Source: Polyodon spathula
Taxonomy: Eukaryota > Chordata > Actinopteri > Acipenseriformes > Polyodontidae
Length of the DNA stretch: 64,000 nt
Assembly (NCBI RefSeq): GCF_017654505.1
Contig: NC_054537.1
Location: forward strand, 73,316,618-73,380,617
Reading direction: 5' to 3'
Under the pieces are notes generated by a model, which was given only the letters and a program-made list of their open reading frames with translations, did not search any database and was not told the origin of the DNA. Within the stretch, counting starts at the first letter, position 1. Each line of letters begins with the position of its first letter. This document shows positions 44,788-57,730 of the stretch, one piece after another. Both the position numbers and the translations under genes were made by a program.

Positions 44788-47700
44788 CATATTAAGGATA
44801 TTTTTTTATACCACATGGCATTTCTTCTAGACAGATTAAAAGAAGAAGAAACAAACAAAAAAAAAGATAATTAACCAGAGAAACTGGCACCTGCCTGATA
44901 GCTGTGTAAATCCCCCAGTATACACAGTGGCTTAGCTGGAAACCTTGTTTGAATATCCAGGGGTTCAAAAATGTTACTGTGATATGAATGTCACCCTCTG
45001 CTCTTTAAACTGCAGGCTGTTCTACATGATTAAGCAAGGATTTGCAACCAAGTGTGTGCTGTTCTGCCCATCATGATTCAAATAGATGTATTTATTATCT
45101 AGCACAGCTGTGAGGGTGTCACTTCAAAGTTATTTTTTTTCTGGTGTAACATCTACTCCTGTGGTTTGTCCACCTGATGTCCATTCCAATAAAGAGTGGT
45201 GCTCTAGTTCATTAAAAAAACATGCATGTATGTAGCCATATGATGGTTATGGCTTGTGATATCATCCACTGTCTAAAATAATGACCAATGACATTATTGG
45301 ATTTTGGTTCCACATGTTTTACAATATAAAGGTAGTGGTGGGCCTAATGAGGTAGGTTTGGGCTCATCTGTCAAAGTTTCCCGTCAAAGTGAATGTGTAT
45401 GAAAGAATACATATGCAGCTTTAGCAGAGTTAGCTTTTTCAGAACAAATAAATACCTTTTATCATACTGTGACAGATATCCCGAATGCAGCTTTGATTTA
45501 GCTCTCCAACAGTTCACTATGGAACAACGTGACATGAAAGTGAAATGAATTCCAAATACAGGCACATAAATTCTGGAGTAAACTGCTTTAAAATGTCAGT
45601 AATGATAAGAAATACAGTAAGTCTTACATCTGATCATAGATGGAACACTACTACATCAAAATCAAATGCCTAGGTACGTACATATTTTGAACTTTAAAAG
45701 CTTACTAAAAACGAGGAGATAATCTAATAGCGGAAAAAACCCCCCCAAAAAAAAACAAGTTAATGATGTTGCCACTTAGTGCACGGTTTCTCATTACATA
45801 CAATAGAAACCAAAATTGTTCAGTTATGTTACTGTAAATTTCAATATACATTGTTCTTTATAATACTAGTTTAATTGCCTGTTCCATCAGTACCAAAGAT
45901 ACTGATTACAATGTATTACAATGTGTTTAAAGAATAATGCACACCCAGTTGTTTTGGAGTATGTTATTATATTGTAAAATAAAAACCTTAACTAGAAATT
46001 TTTAGCAATTAAATAACTGTCAATTTTATTTACAGTATAGGTATGTGTATTTTTTTCCTACACTGAAGATACCACAGAGGTCTATGACTTATTCAGACCC
46101 ATTTCAATACTTCACTGGCAGAATGAAATTCAGGGCCAAAAGAAAACCAACTGCTCTGAAGTAAATTCTTTGTAAATACATTTTTTTTTGTTTCCACTTT
46201 CATTATTTTGCTTTTCAACACATTTCTCCTTGTTTTCCTATGTTAAAACTTCTTTTAACATTTTTTGTTTATCGAATCTGGTAAAGACTTTGAAATGATG
46301 CTTTGGAATTTGAGGTGAACATTTGCAGACTTAACAGGCTGCGCACACAATCTTGTTATCAATGAATCAAGATATATTTATTGAACGATTAAAAGCGGTT
46401 TACGGAAGAAAAAAATAGCGTAGTTCACTGTGTGTTAGTAATTAACTAAATAATTCTTTAAAATGCACATGTCTTTAAGAAATCAAAAATTATTTTAACT
46501 ATAATGATTCTGACAGTTTAGATGGTGTACCTAAACTGCTGATGTTAAAGCACACATTGTGCCAATTAGCATAGTTATAGTCAATTGAATAACTGGTTAA
46601 GCAATTTATAAGGCAGGTTTCAGAGGTGAACTAGCAATAGGCACTAAAAATGTATTATACTGCAGCAAGAAGGGAAGAGATTATATCACTTATTGCAGAA
46701 GGCTGGACTTTTTTTTTAAATACTGAATTGTAAATGCCAGCAGAGGAAAAATGTTTCCCTTTTAAGTCTGATTAGTAACTGACAGATTACTAGAAGTTAA
46801 TTGTCCCTAGGGGTGGAACGTTTAAAACGTTACAGGAGGAGGTGTTATCTGGTGATAGCAAAAGTATAAAACTCTTGTGCTATATTAGATCAGCGCTTAA
46901 CTAAAAATACATTGTATGACACCTCAGGAAGAATGGAATACCACCAAATACACAATACAATAATTGCTCGCACTCATTGTTAACAATTGTAGGTACACAA
47001 ATGGCCACCGAATTGTTAGTGTTGCACTTTATTATGGATCATACATAATCATGTGATAACCGTGTAACTACCAATGTTTCTGTTTGTATAGGTGACTACT
47101 GGTGGAATATCTGTATGACCACATGTAAAATTACCTGTGTCATTACATCAGGAACACAATTCCATGTAATCACATAGCAGTAGGTAAAAGCAGGAACCAT
47201 TTATAAACTACCCTGCTATTACAATGCAATTACACGGTTCTTTGTGCCCTGGAATCTAAAATGCTACCCTAGGTTTCTTTGCTGACATGACATTAAATCA
47301 GACAAGCAATAATGACCTTGGACTCGACTGGTTGAAAATATTTGAAATTGCCAGCATTTTTGCTTTTAAAAGTTGACAAATGTAGAACATGTGTGGTAGA
47401 AAGAGTAGAACTAATAACTCAACATTAGCCCTTTGCTTAAAGACAATTAGCCTTATTACTCAAAAAAGCAAACACTACATTTCTTCCATTCTTCAAAAGA
47501 CTTCCTTTTTGGCTTTATTTTATAAACATCAATTAGCAGTCTTGGATAGTCAGGAACATTTAGCCACTCATGACCATATTCTTAAACCACAGTTACCAGC
47601 TGGTGCTAACTGAAGTGTGCATTCATAATGCAAGTAACCAGCAGAATACTTAAGTGAGCACTAAGAGAAAATGTGGTGTAGAGCAGCCCCTATTAGAGGG

Positions 47701-49488
47701 GCTCTCTATGCTGGGCAGAGTTTACCCTTTTGAAGAAATAAATACTGCATGTGTGGAGTCATAATTGTAAAGTGATTCTGTGTCCAACAAGGGAAGCATT
47801 GAGTCAATTTCAATGTAAAGAAAACCTTAAGAGAGATGTGCAATGGAACTGCTGTTTATAAGAGTAGGGAAAATGATTTTAAAACCTTACAATAAGACAG
47901 CTTTGCATACGTTCTACAAAGCCTTTTATAAAGAGATTTTTGAAATGGCATTACAATCCCACCCTCCTTCTGTTTGAGATACAGAAGCATAGTTTTACTG
48001 GACTTCATTGCATATGCATTGCTGCTCAGCCTGTGTATATTGGCAATGGAGGATTGCATGATTGTTATCCTGTCTCACATGTCATTTAAATCTTCACAAA
48101 AAAAAATTACTTAAAAAATAAAAAAAAAATTTAAAAAGATTCAAAAAGCAGTGTGATGAGGGAGCAAAAGCAGATTATATCGTTGGACAAACAAACATGA
48201 ATTATACTTCGTGTAGCAATGCTATTTCACCAGTTGAGATTATGGCAATGATTGATGAGAAAGCGTTGGTTGCACTTTATCTGTTTGAGTATCTAGGAAA
48301 GTCTGATTATACTGTATATGTCCAAGCAGAACTAATTTGAGCTTACATTGTCCAAGCCCCTACTGCATACCAGACAGTGACTGACATCAGGAGAAAGAAT
48401 GTGGATTCAGCATTAAAAGTTCAGGCAACTTAAAGCAGAAAAATACCAGAGTAGTACCATGAAGAAGCCCTAGCAGAACCACCAACAGACAACAGCAGGA
48501 ATGTAAAGATAATGGATTTTGAAAAAAAATGGAGCAATTACCAATGTAGATTGTGTATACATTACTTATACTATACAGCCAAGCATGTGAATGTTAGCAC
48601 TGTGGTACCACCAGGGAGGCAGGCTGCACAGTAACCAAACACACTTAAAATCCCTTTTGATCCTTTCTTGATTATAGATTCAATGTTTCAAACACATTAT
48701 TAAAAGACATAATTCTCTAAATTGTAGCACCCACATAGAAGTATATTTGCAGGATACACTGCAAAAAGAAAGCTTTACTCAATTAACTTAAAAATAAAGA
48801 ATCCCCCATGCAACATTATTATAAAAGAAAAGGTTTCACTGACTTAAAAATACAAAATAATGTTATTGTGAAATGTAAGCAAAGAAAGAGCAATGCCATG
48901 TTTACACGATGTCTTCTGAGCCTATAACCATTTTGGCTCAAGGTAAAGTTGTCTTAATCATTTAGCTCTCAAAATCTCCTCTCCAAATTTGGGAACGCAA
49001 TCTTTAAAAAACTAAAACAAAAAAAACATTTAAATAAAGCAACTTAAACATTTTAGACAGGTCAGCCCTAGGTAAAAATACCTTTAAAAGGTTTCTTTTT
49101 TATTTTCTTAAAACTAGTCACAAAGCCTGTCTTTTTGAAGAAGCCTATTTATTAACCCTAGCTAAAGTGGAAGCTATTCATGTTATGTTGACACAAGAAT
49201 AAGAATTCAACAATTCCTACACTTTTAAAAACGTACGACTATATGCAAGACTGAAATGTGTTCACCGGCCCTGGAAGACAGCTTGTTTTAAAATATAGAA
49301 CACAGCATTCGTTCAAAGAATATCAGTCAATCAAGCATAGTGTATTCACCAAGTCTTTTAAAAACAATGTATTACCTCGCATAAGCGCATCAACATCATA
49401 ATGTTCAAGAAGGTAAATTGTTGGCTATGAGGGGTAAGACAGTACAAGCTAGATTCACAAATCATTTCGGCAACTGCCCAATTTCGAC

Positions 49489-49519
<31 letters not shown>

Positions 49520-50510
49520 GTTATTTGCTTTATAACACAACACATAAAAGAATGAATGAATATGTCAATTTCTTTTGACTGTGTCCCTTTGAATCTCTGG
49601 AATTTAAATGGACCTTCTATCTATTCTTCTCAAGAGAATTCCACATAACCAGGGTTTATTTTAAAATCCCACTGCAGTACTTTTCCGCAGAGGGCACTTT
49701 AATAATTCACAGGAGCCTGTTTGAATTCACAGCTTTTATTTTTATACAATTCTTTTGACCGTACATGGGATCCCAGGGAGGCACTGTCCTTCTTGTTTCT
49801 CTACTGTCTTTTACTTGCATGCTAAAATAAACTTCCCTCAGCTTTAATTATACTAATGGGATCAACTGAGGCACCCTGAGTACATTCAGAGAAATGACAT
49901 ACCCAATGTAAAATACATGTTTACATGTTAAATTACTCCCACTACCCCTGTAAAGCTGGAACGGACACTATGTTATAGTTTCTTGTTTGGTTGCTGTCCT
50001 GGCTTATTGATTGTCCCACCAGTCTTGAGGTCAGTTGAAGAACAAGCAGTCCATCCAGGTGTTCTTTTGGTAATGATTGAATACCACTGGGCTACTAATG
50101 GGATTTCATGCTTATTAAAAAGCTTATGTTTGAAGAGAGGTTAATTGTCTATTCAGGGATACCAAGAAATTTAGTTAAGGAGATTGATTGGCATAAATGG
50201 GAGATAAATTGTCCTTCATTCATAGTAAAGAATAGGGAGTATCACAAAAATGGGATTGCTCATTAAAATCATTTTGTAATTGTCAACTCCCAGATATTTC
50301 AAAAGCAACTGGTCTCAATGGAGAGAAACAGGCAATAAAAGCTTCATAGCTAGCACAGGTTGAGTCTTCTGAGTTTTATATATAATTTTTTAAAAGCTTG
50401 GTCATATTGACCCAGGCAGGTCCTAGATTTTAATAGTTGGAAAGTTATCCTCAATTTTTATTTTTTTTTTTTTTAATTTTATTCCATTTTGCTTTGCCGC
50501 ATGATTGCTG
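44788..50510. other. Long stretch with no gene recognised
   Basis: AT-rich non-coding sequence, only chance ORFs under 75 codons. A (CA)n tract lies at 49487-49519. No recognisable transposon or exon. Confidence 0.45.
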
Positions 50511-50514
50511 AACA

Positions 50515-50695
50515 AGCCAAAAAAAAAAGTGCTTTTTGACTTTTTGCTTCCTGTCCTGCATTCGTCAATTCGGTGATTTTTGTTGATTATGGTTCGAACA
50601 CCACACCTTGAAAATGGAGTGATGCGAGCTATTTCACTCAATGTGTTTCGTTCTTTATGCAAGTCAAGATTCAACATGTCTTAGACTTTTCACAG
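50515..50695 (-). pseudogene. Tc1-like transposase N-terminal scrap
   Basis: A minus-strand frame reads SEIARITPFSRCGVRTIINKN, matching the paired-like helix-turn-helix of Tc1/mariner transposases. It is followed by a DECRTGSKKSKS segment where the GRPRK motif would lie. The catalytic domain is missing and no terminal repeats are seen. Confidence 0.5.
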
Positions 50696-50699
50696 CAAT

Positions 50700-53038
50700 G
50701 TATATGTAAGTTATAAACCATGATGGGCTGTGCGGTTCCTATGATATATACCATGCCTGGGGTGGTGATAAGGCCCGAGGCATAGTGTTGATGGTCTGGG
50801 CAGAGTTTCAGATAACACTGAGGATGGCAGGGCAGCAGCTGTGATGGATGCTGAAGCCGGAACTTGAGGTGAGTTTATGACCTTGTTATATGTGAGGCAC
50901 ACATATTCACGTCTGTTTTCATCCTTTCGGATCTTGTTAGTTGTTGGACACCCTTGCGTCCAAATTGTGCCAGATTAAGTTTAAGATCTAACCAGACTTT
51001 ACACACCAATCCGACCGCAGTGTCAGGGGATAGTGCCTCAGTTTCCCACAGAGCAGCACAAAGGAATATCCACTAGAAAGTGTCCTGAGGGCATCAGATA
51101 ATTTTTAATGGTTAGGTTTAGGTTTTAGGGCTGGAGTTGCTTAAGGTTAGGGTTGGGGTTGGTTTAGGGTCATGGAGGGTTGATTTCATAGAGTTGCTGA
51201 GGTGTATACCTGCTTTTCTAAAAGTTTTCATGACTTATAGGAGTACATTACTGCTGGTTTTAAACTTGCTGTCAGCAGTTTTACTGTTAAAATATCTATT
51301 TAGTCCTCTTCTAGCTCTCAACGTTATAACACTGGAGACTGAATACCTGCCGCTTGTTGAACTTCTTGCAATGGCATAAAATCCCCTTTAATGTTGTTGA
51401 GATTTTTTGGACTTATTTCCTTAAAATGAATGTCCATATCTTTTTCTTTAAGCCAGTCTTTAAGTAGATTAACAGCCCATGCAGTCGTTTTTTTTTAGTG
51501 TTTTTTTCAATCTTAGTTTTCTATTTCATTTAGCTGTTCCTCATCTACTGTTATGTGTCTACTCTTGATAGTTGCTGGTGCTCTTATTTTATTTATTTAT
51601 TTTTTCAGGAGGACTGCTGTCTTCACTCAGCAAGTTGGTGTTGTACCAATTATCTGTTTTCATCCCTTATATATACGCAAGGTCATGTGATGCTGATTAA
51701 CCAATCAGAGGTTGTTATTTTTCCCAAGCCGTGTTTTCTTTCTATCTATCTACACACACAGTCAGCACTCACATATCCGACCCTATACAATTTAGACTTC
51801 AGTGACAGTTAAACTTGTGTGACTAGTATGTGATTATTTCATTTTGGGCCATTCTCAACCTTTGTCAGTTTTTCAGGGAATACAAAGAAGATACAATATC
51901 AATAATACTTAGCTGAAGGATCGTGTTTTAAAGTAAGTAGGTTATAGTATTTTAATTCACAACAATATGATTATGAAAATATCACTTGCCAAAAGAGATG
52001 ACATGTGTACTGTACAGTATATACTTTAAAATCAGATACGTATTGTAGCATTATGTAAAATTCCCCTTTAACTACATAACAGCAAAATTAAATCAAAATT
52101 ATACCCATGCACAGAACTAAAAAGGTTAACGGTTAGCAAAAGATTTAAAAAAAAAAAATAGCAACAACCACAGTTTCCAGAATTAAAACTGTATCCAAAG
52201 TCAATATTCAAAATTGGAGAATATAGTGCTCAATAAGGCTCTAATGTAACAGTTAACTTGCAAATGAAAATGCACAAAAACAACTAAAGATCAGATTTAA
52301 AAAAATATATTAGTGTCTAGAACTGTTTAATGATTAGCTGTTATATTACTGTAGCTTTGTTCTGGCTGCATTTTCGTCAGGTGAAACTGGAGTTAGTAGT
52401 GTGTAACTGCACAATATAAACAGACTACTTTAGCAGGTGATAAATTGTAACATTGAGAAGATGGGATTTGTATTACAAAACCAGTGACAGAGTTGGACAT
52501 TGCGTGTGACGGGTAAGTGCATTCATTTATTACATATTGTAACCTATTCTATGATGCCAAAAAAAAAAAAAAAAAAAAAAAATAATAATAATAATAAATT
52601 AAATGAAGCCAGGATTATAGGAATGATAATTGTTCAAAATCAAACAATCAGTACCAAAAAAAGGTCAGAATAAATAAACAACGCACATGCCATGTTGATC
52701 GGCTATATATATATATATATATATACCCTTCAATGTGCATAAGCCATTTAATTTCTTTTTACTGATCAATCATGAATGTGCAGGCATTATATCGAACTGT
52801 GGGAAGATCAGTGAATTTTGTCTTGTAATATGAGCTGTCTATTGTAACTTTGGCGTCTTACTGTCTCTCCTCACAGGTATCTGCTGTGATTTACTTTTAG
52901 ATTCAATCAAGTTGCCAGGGGAGAGGTTTCGAGAGGGGGGTGGGAATCAGTTTTTAAAAAAGCTACCATAGTTTAAAGCTGGTATTGTTTTTGTTTGTTT
53001 GTTTTTTTTCTTGCTGCACTTTGTGCTTATGCATTTCA
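50700..53038. other. No gene recognised
   Basis: Contains a degenerate TTAGGG-like patch at 51108-51170, an A tract with (AAT)n at 52558-52598 and a (TA)n tract near 52704-52725. Otherwise featureless. Confidence 0.4.
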
Positions 53039-56000
53039 TTAACACTAGAACTGCCATGCAGGTCAATTTGACCCATTTAGGATTTAAAATATTAATTACT
53101 CTTCCCTTGTAAATTGTATGTGTGTGCGTTTTTGACTTTTCCTAAATATATGAATGAAATATATTAATGGCATTTAATAGCCAGAATCACAAAAATGATA
53201 AAGTTATAAACAGTTCTACCTAGAACTGCCATGTGGGTCAATTTGACCCATGCATTACAATACATGTTTTTTTAATAGATATTCTATTTTTTTGTAAATG
53301 CAGCAAACAAGAAACTCCCCCTCCTCCTCTAACACACATGTTTTTTTTTATTTCAAGCCTTTAAGACTGACTACGAGACAGAGATTGGCAACTCAGTGAA
53401 AGCCTATACTTTATTTCCCAGTGTACCTAGGAGAAGCAATCCTTCGTTTTTGTCCCAGAAATGTAGCAGGGATATATCTGAAGGAAATATTTAATCTTGA
53501 AAGTAGTCATTTTGATTGGAATATGGCAAGCTGCACTCAGATGGACATAGCAAACCAAAATGACAGGTAGGACAACAACTTACAGTATGTGCCTAATAGG
53601 AAACGTATGTTATATATTATTATTTTTTTTATATATTCCTTTAAAAATATTTATATTGGTTTTACAGGTTTGTAGGTACCAGTTTAGATGTGTTTACACA
53701 ATAGTGTTCAATGGAACTGCGTCTGTGTTTACAACACAGCTCCTGGATGCAGGCAGTCAGCTGGCAGACGTGTACGCTCCATAGAGTACAATGCAGCCAT
53801 CATACCGGAAGTAGTGTTATATTTTCTTTTTATGTAGTATTACAAACACTAATTTCAGGTTTTATAGTTTTGTGTGTACATATACCCATTTACACCTGTA
53901 CACAGGTATATGTACATACCTGTTTCTTTTGAAATGTGCATTTTATTATATATTTTCACTATTTTTAGTTGTGCTGTATATGCACTCATTTAAAAAATAG
54001 AGCCTTTTATGTTTAGTTTTCTATTTAAATACAGTGTTTCTGCAATGCAAATGTTAGATATGATCTTCATGAATAAAACTTTTGAATTGTATCTGATATA
54101 AGAACATAAGAACATAAGAAAGTTTACAAATGAGAGGAGGCCATTCGGCCCATCTTGCTCGTTTGGTTGTTAGTAGCTTATTGATCCCAAAATCTCATCA
54201 AGCAGCTTCTTGAAGGATCCCAGGGTGTCAGCTTCAACAACATTACTGGGGAGTTGATTCCAGACCCTCACAATTCTCTGTGTAAAAAAGTGTCTCCTAT
54301 TTTCTGTTCTGAATGCCCCTTTTTCTAAACTCCATTTGTGACCCCTGGTTCTTGTTTCTTTTTTCAGGCTGAAAAAGTCCCTTGGGTCGACACTGTCAAT
54401 ACCTTTTAGAATTTTGAATGCTTGAATTAGGTCGCCACGTAGTCTTCATTGTTCAAGACTAAACAGATTCATTTCTTTTAGCCTGCCTGCATATGACATG
54501 CCTTTTAAGCCCGGAATAATTCTGGTCGCTCTTCTTTGCACTCTTTCTAGAGCAGCAATATCTTTTTTATAGCGAGGTGACCAGAACTGCACACAATATT
54601 CAAGATGAGGTCTTACTAGTGCATTGTACAGTTTTAACATTACTTCCCTTGATTTAAATTCAACACTTTTCACAATGTATCCGAGCATCTTGTTAGCCTT
54701 TTTTATAGCTTCCCCACATTGTGTAGATGAAGACATTTCTGAGTCAACAAAAACTCCTAGGTCTTTTTCATAGATTCCTTCTCCAATTTCAATATCTCCC
54801 ATATGATATTTATAATGTACATTTTTATTTCCTGCGTGCAGTACCTTACACTTTTCTCTATTAAATGTCATTTGCCATGTGTCTGCCCAGTTCTGAATCT
54901 TGTCTAGATCATTTTGAATGACCTTTGCTGCTGCAACAGTGTTTGCCACTCCTCCTACTTTTGTGTCGTCTGCAAATTTAACAAGTTTGCTTACTATACC
55001 AGAATCTAAATCATTAATGTAGATTAGGAATAGCAGAGGACCTAATACTGATCCCTGTGGTACACCGCTGGTTACCACACTCCATTCTGAGGTTTTTCCT
55101 CTAATCAGTACTTTCTGTTTTCTACATGTTAACCACTCCCTAATCCATGTACATGTGTTTCCTTGAATCCCAACTGCGTTCAGTTTGAGAATTAATCTTT
55201 TGTGCGGGACTTTGTCAAAAGCTTTCTGGAAATCTAAATAAACCATGTCATATGCTTTGCAATTATCCATTATGGATGTTGCATCCTCAAAAAAATCAAG
55301 CAAGTTAGTTAGGCACGATCTCCCTTTCCTAAAACCATGTTGACTGTCTCCCAGTACCCTGTTACCATATAGGTAATTTTCCATTTTGGATCTTATTATA
55401 GTTTCCATAAGTTTGCATATAATAGAAGTCAGGCTTACTGGTCTGTAGTTACCTGGTTCAGTTTTGTTTCCCTTTTTGTGGATTGGTATTACGTTTGCAA
55501 TTTTCCAGTCTGTCGGTACCACCCCTGTGTCAAGAGACTGCTGCATGATCTTGGTTAGCGGTTTGTAAATTACTTCTTTCATTTCTTTGAGTACTACTGG
55601 GAGGATCTCATCCGGCCCAGGGGATTTGTTTATTTTAAGAGCTCCTAGTCCCTTTAACACTTCTGCCTCAGTTATGCTAAAGTTATTTAAAACTGGACAG
55701 GAACTGGATGACATGTGGGGCATGTTGTCAGTATCTTCCTTTGTAAAAACTTGTGAAAAGTAATCATTTAACATATTTGCTATTTTTTTTTCTTCATCTA
55801 CGATTTTGCCGTTTGTATTTCTTAAACATTTAATCTCCTCTTTGAATGTTCTCTTGCTGTTGTAATATTGGAAAAACATTTTGGAATTGGTTTTAGCTCC
55901 CTTAGCAATGTTTATTTCTATTTCTCTCTTGGCCTTTCAAACTTCCTATGATGTGATGTCTTTCATTTTCATAACAAAGCAGTTTAAAATTGTATGGGTC

Positions 56001-56066
56001 AAAATGACCCACGTGGCTGTTTTAGGTAGTTCGAAAATCCAGCGGTTCTAATTCTACCCAATTTAA
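53039..56066. other. Putative DNA transposon bounded by TTAA, split by a CR1 insertion
   Basis: TTAA occurs at both edges (53039-53042, 56063-56066). Near each, TAGAACYGC and a GGGTCA-NNN-TGACCC palindrome appear in mirror orientation. The copy at 53229-53251 (GCCATGTGGGTCAATTTGACC) matches the reverse complement of the one at 55994-56016 with few changes. A direct copy lies 175 bases to the left at 53053. TTAA targets suggest a piggyBac-like element. No transposase was recognised in the 1 kb not occupied by CR1. The ends are not exact terminal repeats, so this is tentative. Confidence 0.4.
54099..55946 (-). mobile_element. CR1-type LINE copy 3, 5'-truncated
   Basis: Minus-strand copy, 1.85 kb, with the same 3' end and (TTCTTATG)n tail as the copy at 22 kb. 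It holds a long RT frame (55879-54446, 477 residues) with NKSPGPDEILP, VYLDFQKAFDKV, SGVPQGSVLGP and FADD. The frame stops after NLFSLEQ, short of the C-terminus by about 80 residues. Truncated before the endonuclease. Highly similar to copy 2, so a recent insertion. It splits the segment with the GGGTCA palindromes. Confidence 0.92.
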
Positions 56067-56207
56067 AAAAAAAAATGTCAATCAAAAATCAGAAGAACCC
56101 CTAGTTCTAAACTATAAGGTTCACGTCTCTCAGTTTCAAAGAATAATTTTTTAGGACCCTTTTCTTTCCTACGTCAATAGTCTACAATTGCAACCTCTGC
56201 CTTAGTT

Positions 56208-56542
56208 TTGTTGTTATATCCATCCATCCATCCATGATCTGTAACCGCTTAATCCTATAGAGGGTCGCGGTGAGCCCGAGCCTAACCCAGCAGACACAGG
56301 GCACAAGGCGGGACTACAACCTGAACGGGATACCAGTCCATCGCAGGGCAACTCAGAGGAAATATAGAGAGCCCAATCCACCTAGCCAGCATGTCTTTGG
56401 ACTGTGGGAGGAAACACATGTGAACATGAGGAGAACATGCAAACTCCACACAGACAGACCCCTGAGGCCAGAATCGAACCCAGGACCCTGAAGCTGTGAA
56501 GCAGCAGCACTAACCATCGCGCAGCCCCGTTGTTGTAATATC
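56208..56542 (-). mobile_element. LINE/SINE fragment with (GATG)n tail and 13-bp target duplication
   Basis: The body 56221-56529 starts (CATC)n on the plus strand, i.e. a (GATG)n 3' tail on the minus strand. It continues through a fish repeat with GGTCGCGGTGAGCC, CCAGTCCATCGCAGGGCAAC and ACTGTGGGAGGAAAC. Flanks TTGTTGTTATATC (56208-56220) and TTGTTGTAATATC (56530-56542) differ by one base, a typical target duplication. Family is probably RTE-like (Rex3-type tail), from memory. Confidence 0.75.
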
Positions 56543-57500
56543 TTTTCTTTTTATGTATTTTCTTTTTTTTCTGTTATCTCTTTTCTATATTTTCATGTTT
56601 TCAATTAGTTAATTTTATGTATTATTAATATTATATAATAACCAGTGTTCTGCATTTCCAATTTATTCCAAATTTTACCGAACAATTACAGGATTTTTTT
56701 TTTTTTAACTGGATGTCGGTTTTTACTGATTTATACCAGATTTTTGTCTATTATTCAATATTACCCTGATACTATTTTTTAGGAAATACACAATAATTTG
56801 ATTAAAATGCTGTTTTATTTTGACATTGTAATAAGCAGCCCTGCAAAGTTGGATTATTGTGACAATTGCTGGCTGTAGCAACTACTAGCTTGATCAAAAA
56901 CTGAACTGAAATACTTACACGAAAATGTAATATTTTTTGTGGATGAGGAATGGGGAGAAAACATAAATCAGTTTATGAATATTAAAAAGAAACACATGTT
57001 TTGAAGTGTACAAAAAGGAAAAATAGCAGAAGTGGGTCAGATGAGGCAGAGGATGAACAGTGCTGCAAATAATGTTGCATTGAGGTACATGTTCACACTG
57101 ACAATAAAAGAATATACTGAAAAATAAGCGACACATTAAACTAAAAAAAGAAAGCGAATTGAGAGACAAGCAATCCATTATGCGGCTTTTACACACACTT
57201 TAATAAAACAGAGAGTGCAGAATGACTGTGTTAATGAGTTTGTCAGAGCACTGTGCTTTGCTGGGCAGCCTCTGTTTATTGCAGAGGTACAGTATGTACT
57301 GTATTGGTGACTTCATGCGACAGTCCTTCAGTAAAACATTGCCTAAGCCACCAATCTTAATTGTAAATATTTGACAGAAAATGGTTATGCTTTAGTTGGT
57401 AAACTTATATGCATTGATGGAAATGTCCAGTCTGGGTACATTTGGACTCATTTTACCGACACACACAACCGATAGTGCAGTATTTTTTAATGTCTATTAA
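56543..57500. other. No feature recognised
   Basis: AT-rich non-coding sequence. Confidence 0.4.
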
Positions 57501-57507
57501 TAATTGT

Positions 57508-57659
57508 GGGTGGTGGTGGTGGGGGGTGGGGGGGGTATAGTTTTGAAGACCTAGGCTGACTGAAAAATGTGTCCGTGGTGGTGGTGGGGGGGGGGGGGGG
57601 ATACTCTATTACAGTATACTATAGTTTTGAAGACCTAGGCTGACTGAAAAATGTGTCCG
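57508..57659. repeat. 84-bp tandem duplication with G-runs
   Basis: The 40-base segment 57536-57575 recurs exactly at 57620-57659. Each copy adjoins a GGT-rich to poly-G tract (57508-57535 and 57576-57600), which could form a G-quadruplex. Confidence 0.88.
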
Positions 57660-57664
57660 GGTTT

Positions 57665-57730
57665 GTTAAGTAGGGTTGCCACCTGTTCCACAGACCAAAC
57701 CAGGACACAAAGGTGGCAACCCTACTTAAC
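57665..57730. repeat. 20-bp perfect inverted repeat hairpin
   Basis: GTTAAGTAGGGTTGCCACCT (57665-57684) and its exact reverse complement (57711-57730) enclose 26 bases. Possibly a tiny MITE or the solo end of a foldback element. Confidence 0.92.

Noticed and set aside
51108..51170. Interstitial telomeric repeat
   Set aside because: Only two or three exact TTAGGG units among degenerate GGTTTAGG; too weak to call.
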